From NCBI RefSeq assembly GCF_013389365.1, contig NZ_JACADJ010000005.1:62001-126000 (forward strand): 64,000 nucleotides of DNA. The letters are read 5' to 3'. The position numbers and the translations under genes are program-made. How positions within the stretch are numbered: position 1 is the stretch's first letter; each line of letters starts with the position of its first letter. This document shows positions 59,690 to 64,000 of this stretch, in pieces. Below the pieces are notes generated by a model. The model made no database searches. It worked only from the letters and a program-made list of their open reading frames with translations, and was not told the DNA's origin. Source of the stretch: Desulfobacter latus. GTDB taxonomy: Bacteria; Desulfobacterota; Desulfobacteria; Desulfobacterales; Desulfobacteraceae.

Positions 59690-60111
59690 CCTGCAATCTC
59701 TTTTCCGTAGGCCTGGGCTGTTTCAACGCCGTCTTCAACCCAGGACGCCTTGATCATCAAAGGGCCGGGTGCTGTTCTCATTTTGAAAATATAGGTCATT
59801 GTGTCAAATATTCTTTTATTGGCCTCCCCGCTCCATCCATATGCACCAAAGGCCCCGCCCGGCTTACCTTTGAGCTGTGCGTTCTCAGCCATAAATAAAA
59901 CTTGTTTCATGGCAGGCAGCATTTCTCCATGATAGGTGGGGGAACCGAAAATATAAGCATCGAACCCTGCTAAATCGTCTTTATTATTTATCTGTTCAGC
60001 GGTTTTAACCACCACCTGGTGCCCTGACTGACGAGCGCCCTCTGCGATTAACTCAGCGATTCCCTTTGTTTCATCTGCCCTGGATGAATACACAATCAAT
60101 ATGGTTCCCAT
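59680..60111 (-). CDS. Flavodoxin
   Basis: This 143-residue FMN protein has ILIVYSSRADETKGIAELIA (the phosphate-binding loop near residues 7-14), then AYIFGSPTYHGEMLPAMKQV and GAFGAYGWSGEANKR, which are the flavin-stacking loops. It is a short-chain, flavodoxin-like fold used as a low-potential electron carrier in anaerobes. It is divergent from the rnf operon with a 254-base shared upstream region, so a shared promoter region is plausible. Family call is firm; partner enzymes are unknown. Confidence 0.92.
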   Translation of the reverse strand: MGTILIVYSSRADETKGIAELIAEGARQSGHQVVVKTAEQINNKDDLAGFDAYIFGSPTYHGEMLPAMKQVLFMAENAQLKGKPGGAFGAYGWSGEANKRIFDTMTYIFKMRTAPGPLMIKASWVEDGVETAQAYGKEIAGMI

Positions 60112-60365
60112 TTTATTTTATCCTGTTTAATGTGAATTTACTTGAATTTAAATCTTCAAAGTTATTTTGTACATGGCTTGTATAATCAAAACGCATAACA
60201 AGGTAATATAAATTCATCACAGAGCCAAGAAAAATAGCTGTTTTTAAATTTGGGGCTTGATAAAATTTAAAAAATTTGGAATTTTAAGCTTTTCTTATGG
60301 ATTTTTTTAGATACTGTCTTTTAGGTATTGTATAGCTAGATTAGAAACAAGGTATACAGGAATTT

Positions 60366-61733
60366 ATGGGTTTATTTAAATTAAAGGGATTTCCGGGAAC
60401 CGGCAGTTTTCCCCATGGGATTCATCCACCGGACAATAAAGCGTTGTCCGCCAACATGGCTGTTGAAGTGATGGAAATACCCCGAACCGTGACGTTACCG
60501 CTGCTTCAGCATCTTGGGGTGCCCTGCAAGCAGATTGTCAAGTCCGGAGAAACGGTTGGTTACGGGCAGATGGTAGGTAAGGGAGAAGCCTTTGTTTCCG
60601 CCTCACTTCACGCGCCGATTGCCGGAAAAGTTAAAAGAAATACAATGGTGACATTGCCCAACGGCAGACATCTTGATGCGATCACCATCCAGGCGGAAGG
60701 GGAGCAGATTCCCCCGGAAAGAATCTGGGAAGACGTGAAGTTTACACAATGGCCCCGGGACGGTTTTTCAGATTATGGGTCCATGGATATTGTTAAAAAG
60801 ATTCAGGAATCCGGTATCGTGGGTTTAGGCGGGGCAGCGTTCCCCACCCATGTCAAGGTGATGCCCAATGATACCCGGGTCATTGATACTTTAATGGTAA
60901 ACGGGTGTGAGTGCGAGCCCTATTTAACCTGTGATTACAGGCTTATGGTTGAGGCACCAGAGGTCATCGTGACCGGCGCACTTTTGACGGGCAGGGCGGT
61001 TTCAGCCAAAGAAATTGTCATTTGTGTGGAAGACAATAAACCCGAAGCCATAAAGCGGCTCCAGCAGGCCACCCGGCAAACGGTGGTACAGGTTGCCGTG
61101 TTGAAAACCAAATACCCCCAAGGCAGTGAAAAACAACTTGTAAAAGCAGTGGTCGGCCTCAATATTCCTTTAGGTGGTTTGCCGGCGGATGCGGGTGTTG
61201 CCGTGAGTAACGTGCAAACCATGGCCGCAGTGGCCCGCAGCATTATCAAGGATGTTCCTCTCACCCACAGGGTGGTCACTGTTTCCGGTCAGGGCATCTG
61301 CAACCCGAAGAATATTTTTGTGCCCATAGGGATATCTTTGGCCGAAGTGGTTGACTTCTGCGGCGGCCTGACGCCCAATGCGGCCCGGATCATTTCCGGC
61401 GGTCCCATGATGGGGTTTGCATTTTCGAATCTGTCTGCCCCTGTAACCAAGGGTACATCAGGCCTGACGGTGCTTACCCATGACGATGTGCGCAAGGCGG
61501 ATGAAACCAATTGCGTACGCTGCGGGCGGTGTGTGGACGCCTGTCCCATGAACCTTGTACCCACAAGGCTGGCGTTAGCGGCCCGGTATAATAATCCCGA
61601 AATTGCAGCTCAGTATCATATTCGCGCCTGTGTTGAATGCGGGAGTTGTGCCTATGTATGTCCGGCAAAACTGAACCTGGTCCAGCTGATTCGTGAGGGC
61701 AAGGCTCAGCTGAACGCCTGGGAACGCCGCTGA
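60366..61733 (+). CDS. rnfC: Rnf complex subunit C
   Basis: This is the NADH-oxidising, Fe-S subunit of the membrane Rnf complex (ferredoxin:NAD oxidoreductase that pumps ions). The 455-residue protein starts with the barrel-sandwich part (FPHGIHPPDNKALSANM; SLHAPIAGKVKRN). It has the NADH/FMN site (GIVGLGGAAFPTHVK; VNGCECEPYLTCDYRL) and two 4Fe-4S motifs, CVRCGRCVDACPMNLVP and ACVECGSCAYVCPAKLN. The ATG follows ACAGGAATTT. No cytochrome c gene precedes it. First gene of rnfCDGE in this window, 71 bases before rnfD. Confidence 0.95.
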   Translation: MGLFKLKGFPGTGSFPHGIHPPDNKALSANMAVEVMEIPRTVTLPLLQHLGVPCKQIVKSGETVGYGQMVGKGEAFVSASLHAPIAGKVKRNTMVTLPNGRHLDAITIQAEGEQIPPERIWEDVKFTQWPRDGFSDYGSMDIVKKIQESGIVGLGGAAFPTHVKVMPNDTRVIDTLMVNGCECEPYLTCDYRLMVEAPEVIVTGALLTGRAVSAKEIVICVEDNKPEAIKRLQQATRQTVVQVAVLKTKYPQGSEKQLVKAVVGLNIPLGGLPADAGVAVSNVQTMAAVARSIIKDVPLTHRVVTVSGQGICNPKNIFVPIGISLAEVVDFCGGLTPNAARIISGGPMMGFAFSNLSAPVTKGTSGLTVLTHDDVRKADETNCVRCGRCVDACPMNLVPTRLALAARYNNPEIAAQYHIRACVECGSCAYVCPAKLNLVQLIREGKAQLNAWERR

Positions 61734-61804
61734 TTTCATGCCTGGAGCCGGCTTTGAGCAATAGGTTATAAAAAATACAAATTAATTGTTACAAGGAACA
61801 AAAC

Positions 61805-62821
61805 GTGTCAGACACTAATAGACAGATAAATTCAGCCATGTCGCCTGAAGACAGGCCCGGGCGAAAGCCGCCTTTCATAAACGTGGCCCCGTCCCCGCAT
61901 ATTTCAGACAGCAGGGCCGATACACGCAGGATGATGGTCGATGTACTCCTTGGGCTGTCGCCTGCCATTATCGTATCGCTTTACTTATTCCGGTTCTATG
62001 CCCTTAAACAGCTTATTGTCTGTGTGGTTGCCAGTCTTGCGGCGGAATATTTCTTTGTCCGCATGCGGGGAAAGTCTTTTACCTTAAAAGATTGCTCCGC
62101 CATGGTTACGGGCGTTATTTTAGGCCTTTCCATGCCGGGGTCGGCTCCCTGGTTTGTAGGGGCTTTAGCCTCGGTGGTCGGCATCGGGATCGGCAAGATT
62201 ATATTCGGCGGTATTGGGATGAACATATTCAACCCTGCCATGGTGGGGCGGGCGTTTGTCATGATTGCCTTTGCCCAGCTCATGGGGGCGGGCGCCTATG
62301 AAAATGTAACAGGGTTGGTGGATGCCGTGTCCGGGGCAACTCCGTTGAGTGCGTTGAAGTTCAATGGCGTTCACACCGATATTGCGCCATTGTTTATGGG
62401 TGTTACCAACGGGTCTATCGGTGAAGTCAGTGCCGGTGCCTGTATTTTAGGGGGGCTTTATCTGATTTACAGAAAAACCGCGTCCTGGCAGATTCCTGCA
62501 AGCATTTTGATAACCGTTGCCTTGATCGCGGCAATTACGGACATCGCAGGGGGATATCAAGGGGTGTTCCTGCTGCACCATCTATTTGCAGGCGCACTGA
62601 TGTTTGGTGCCTTTTTCATTGCCACGGATCCCGCGACATCTCCGTTAACAGCTAAAGGGAAAATGATTTTCGGCGTGGGTACCGGTTGTCTGATCATGGT
62701 TATCCGTCTGTTTTCCGGTTATCCGGAAGGTGTGATGTTTGCCGTGCTGATAATGAATGCCATGACCCCGCTGATTAACCGCTGGACCATTCCCCAGCCC
62801 ATGGGACAAAGGGAGGCCTGA
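61805..62821 (+). CDS. rnfD: Rnf complex subunit D
   Basis: This 338-residue membrane subunit has eight to ten hydrophobic segments (for example LLGLSPAIIVSLYLFRFYAL). It carries the covalent-FMN threonine motif in the segment VDAVSGATPLSALKF (S-G-A-T). Residues FNPAMVGRAFVMIAFAQLMG and LGGLYLIYRKTASW are also family-typical. The start is a GTG at 61,805 after AAGGAACAAAAC. Subunit D passes electrons within the membrane, covalently holding FMN, and couples them to ion transport. It precedes rnfG by 4 bases. Confidence 0.95.
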   Translation: MSDTNRQINSAMSPEDRPGRKPPFINVAPSPHISDSRADTRRMMVDVLLGLSPAIIVSLYLFRFYALKQLIVCVVASLAAEYFFVRMRGKSFTLKDCSAMVTGVILGLSMPGSAPWFVGALASVVGIGIGKIIFGGIGMNIFNPAMVGRAFVMIAFAQLMGAGAYENVTGLVDAVSGATPLSALKFNGVHTDIAPLFMGVTNGSIGEVSAGACILGGLYLIYRKTASWQIPASILITVALIAAITDIAGGYQGVFLLHHLFAGALMFGAFFIATDPATSPLTAKGKMIFGVGTGCLIMVIRLFSGYPEGVMFAVLIMNAMTPLINRWTIPQPMGQREA

Positions 62822-62825
62822 TATC

Positions 62826-63527
62826 ATGTCATTGAAAAACAGTAACCTGGCCCAGGCCTGGCTGGTACTTCTCCTTGCCACCCTGTTCGGCACCGCCCTT
62901 GCCGGCATCCAGGCAAAACTCGGGCCTGTGATTGAGGCCAACAAGGTCAAAGAGACCATGGCAAAAATACCCGTACTGGTGCTTGGAGAGGATCTGGCTG
63001 CCGAGCTTGCCGATGACAACCAGACACTTACCATTAAATCACGGGTGGTTGAAGTAAAGAAGAACGGAATCACCAAATTTTACACCGTGTATGATGCCTG
63101 GCTGCCGGAAGGCAAAGTGGTTGGGCATGTGGTCAAAGCCGACGGCCAGGGATATGCGGATAAGATTGAGTTGCTGGTGGGAATTGATGCCCAGGGTGAA
63201 CGCATTACAGGGCTTTTTGTGCTGGATCAGAAAGAGACCCCCGGTTTGGGTGCCAAGATTCTGGAACATGCCTGGCGGGGCCAGTTCAAAGAAAAATCCA
63301 CGGCAAAACATCTTTCCGTTGTTAAGGGGGGTGGGGTCGAAGAAGATGAGATCGACGCCATTTCCGGCGCCACCATCTCTTCAAAAAGTGTGACCGGTAT
63401 CGTGAATTCGGCCGTTGCCGATGTGGTATCACATCTTGACGTCCCCGCCGGTCCTGAAAACAACAAAATCCCGGCGGTTCAAAACAAGGAACCCGGTAAA
63501 AATAGTAAAAATAAGGAGCGTTCCTGA
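62826..63527 (+). CDS. rnfG: Rnf complex subunit G
   Basis: This is a 233-residue subunit with one N-terminal membrane anchor (AWLVLLLATLFGTALAGIQA) and a periplasmic FMN-binding domain. The covalent FMN threonine lies in IDAISGATISSKSVT (SGAT motif), preceded by KETPGLGAKI. The C-terminal 30 residues are a Lys/Asn-rich tail (NKEPGKNSKNKERS). It overlaps the rnfE start by 1 base, so translation is coupled. Confidence 0.95.
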   Translation: MSLKNSNLAQAWLVLLLATLFGTALAGIQAKLGPVIEANKVKETMAKIPVLVLGEDLAAELADDNQTLTIKSRVVEVKKNGITKFYTVYDAWLPEGKVVGHVVKADGQGYADKIELLVGIDAQGERITGLFVLDQKETPGLGAKILEHAWRGQFKEKSTAKHLSVVKGGGVEEDEIDAISGATISSKSVTGIVNSAVADVVSHLDVPAGPENNKIPAVQNKEPGKNSKNKERS

Positions 63528-64000
63528 TGGCAGATCAACCCACAGCGTTAGAGCGATTTGTACAGGGGATTCTGCCCGAGAACCCGGTCTACCGGCAGCT
63601 TCTTGGATTGTGTCCCACCCTGGCTGTCACCAACGGCATGAAGCCGGCGTTAACCATGGCCGTTTCCGTGGCCTTTGTTCTGGTCTGCGCCAATGTCGTG
63701 ATCAGCCTGATCCGAAACCTGTTAAAACCCCATCTGCGGATCGTGGTGTTTACCCTGACCATTGCGACCTTTGTAACCGTGGCGGACAGGGTGCTGGCCG
63801 CATATATGTTCCAGATGAGTAAAACCCTTGGTCCCTATATCCCTTTGATCATTGTTAACTGCCTGATCATTTGCCGGTGTGAGGTGTGTGCATCCAAGCA
63901 GAATGTGATTACAGCGGCGGCCGACGGCCTGGGCCAGGCCATTGGATTCGGGCTGGCCCTGGCAAGTATTGCGGCGGTCAGGGAAATTCTGGGTACCGGT
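63527..64000 (+). CDS. rnfE: Rnf complex subunit E, cut by the window edge
   Basis: The first 158 residues of RnfE are present and the gene runs off the right edge. It starts MADQPTALERFVQGILPENP after AAGGAGCGTTCCTG. Visible membrane segments include MAVSVAFVLVCANVVISLIR, and the conserved PLIIVNC motif is present. The next residues read LIICRCEVCASKQN, where most RnfE/NqrD proteins have LGRAEAFASK-like sequence. These extra cysteines near the membrane 2Fe-2S site are unusual to my knowledge. rnfA and rnfB are expected beyond the edge. Confidence 0.93.
   Translation, partial: MADQPTALERFVQGILPENPVYRQLLGLCPTLAVTNGMKPALTMAVSVAFVLVCANVVISLIRNLLKPHLRIVVFTLTIATFVTVADRVLAAYMFQMSKTLGPYIPLIIVNCLIICRCEVCASKQNVITAAADGLGQAIGFGLALASIAAVREILGTG

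Noticed and set aside
1-64000. tRNA, rRNA, riboswitch or insertion sequence
   Set aside because: I looked for cloverleaf-like intergenic sequence, known riboswitch cores and transposase motifs (DDE) and found none I could support; a tool search (tRNAscan, Rfam, ISfinder) would settle it.

Overview
The window looks like a chromosome segment of an anaerobic deltaproteobacterium of the Desulfobacterales type (Desulfobacter/Desulfobacula-like). The grounds are an rnfCDG(E) operon, an FMN-type archaeal-style glutamate synthase-like protein, a lone flavodoxin, a TIGR04282/TIGR04283 glycosyltransferase pair and the overall composition. This is inference from gene content; there is no rRNA or other marker in the window.

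Bases 1-27,150 form one accessory unit read on the minus strand. From right to left it has: a CRISPR leader (26,620-27,040); an array of 18 repeats and 17 spacers (25,401-26,619); a 12-gene signalling block (25,226 down to 10,802) plus one more coiled-coil gene (10,823-9,525); a compact type III cas operon (cas10, cas7, csx10, a double-RAMP Cas7, a TIGR04423-like gene, a large RAMP protein, csx20, cas1; 9,431-440); and at 1-433 a second copy of the same leader, whose array must lie just left of the window. Nearly every junction in the block is an overlap or a gap under 30 bases. The signalling block encodes a CbbX/SpoVK-type double AAA+ ATPase, a PP2C phosphatase, a vWA protein, an FHA protein, an active Ser/Thr kinase, a catalytically dead kinase, a histidine kinase, a response regulator, a PIN-domain nuclease, two paralogous coiled-coil proteins and a radical SAM activase-like enzyme between them. 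The Cas10 keeps its GGDD cyclase motif but has no HD nuclease. A Csx20 ring-nuclease-family protein is present, yet I see no CARF or SAVED effector. The block is therefore my candidate for an undescribed phosphorylation-controlled output or control layer of a type III-D-like CRISPR system.

Bases 27,219-41,234 are mostly housekeeping: M48 proteases, a PilZ protein, a DUF89-like protein, a RecA-like/XRE/cupin regulator, the glutamate synthase-like protein, an MJ0936-type phosphodiesterase, IHF, purB, AMMECR1, a TrpR-like regulator, a Nudix protein, a lipoprotein and a nitroreductase, with a few gene remnants and palindromic repeats.

Bases 41,440-54,213 are a seven-gene minus-strand operon. It starts with a 278-residue unknown, two BrxD-like (DUF2791) ATPases and a 1,939-residue SF2 helicase/RecB-like nuclease/SF1 helicase fusion. 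It continues, by 4-base overlaps, into a VTT-membrane/flavin disulfide reductase fusion and two glycosyltransferase-like genes. The first four genes resemble pieces of BREX type 2 or Shango defence systems but match neither exactly. A HicB antitoxin with a truncated HicA lies upstream.

Bases 54,819-64,000 hold a tesA-ybbA-ybbP-like operon, an unknown gene, a truncated cutA bounded by about 20-base direct repeats, a flavodoxin, and the Rnf complex operon, which runs off the right edge inside rnfE.
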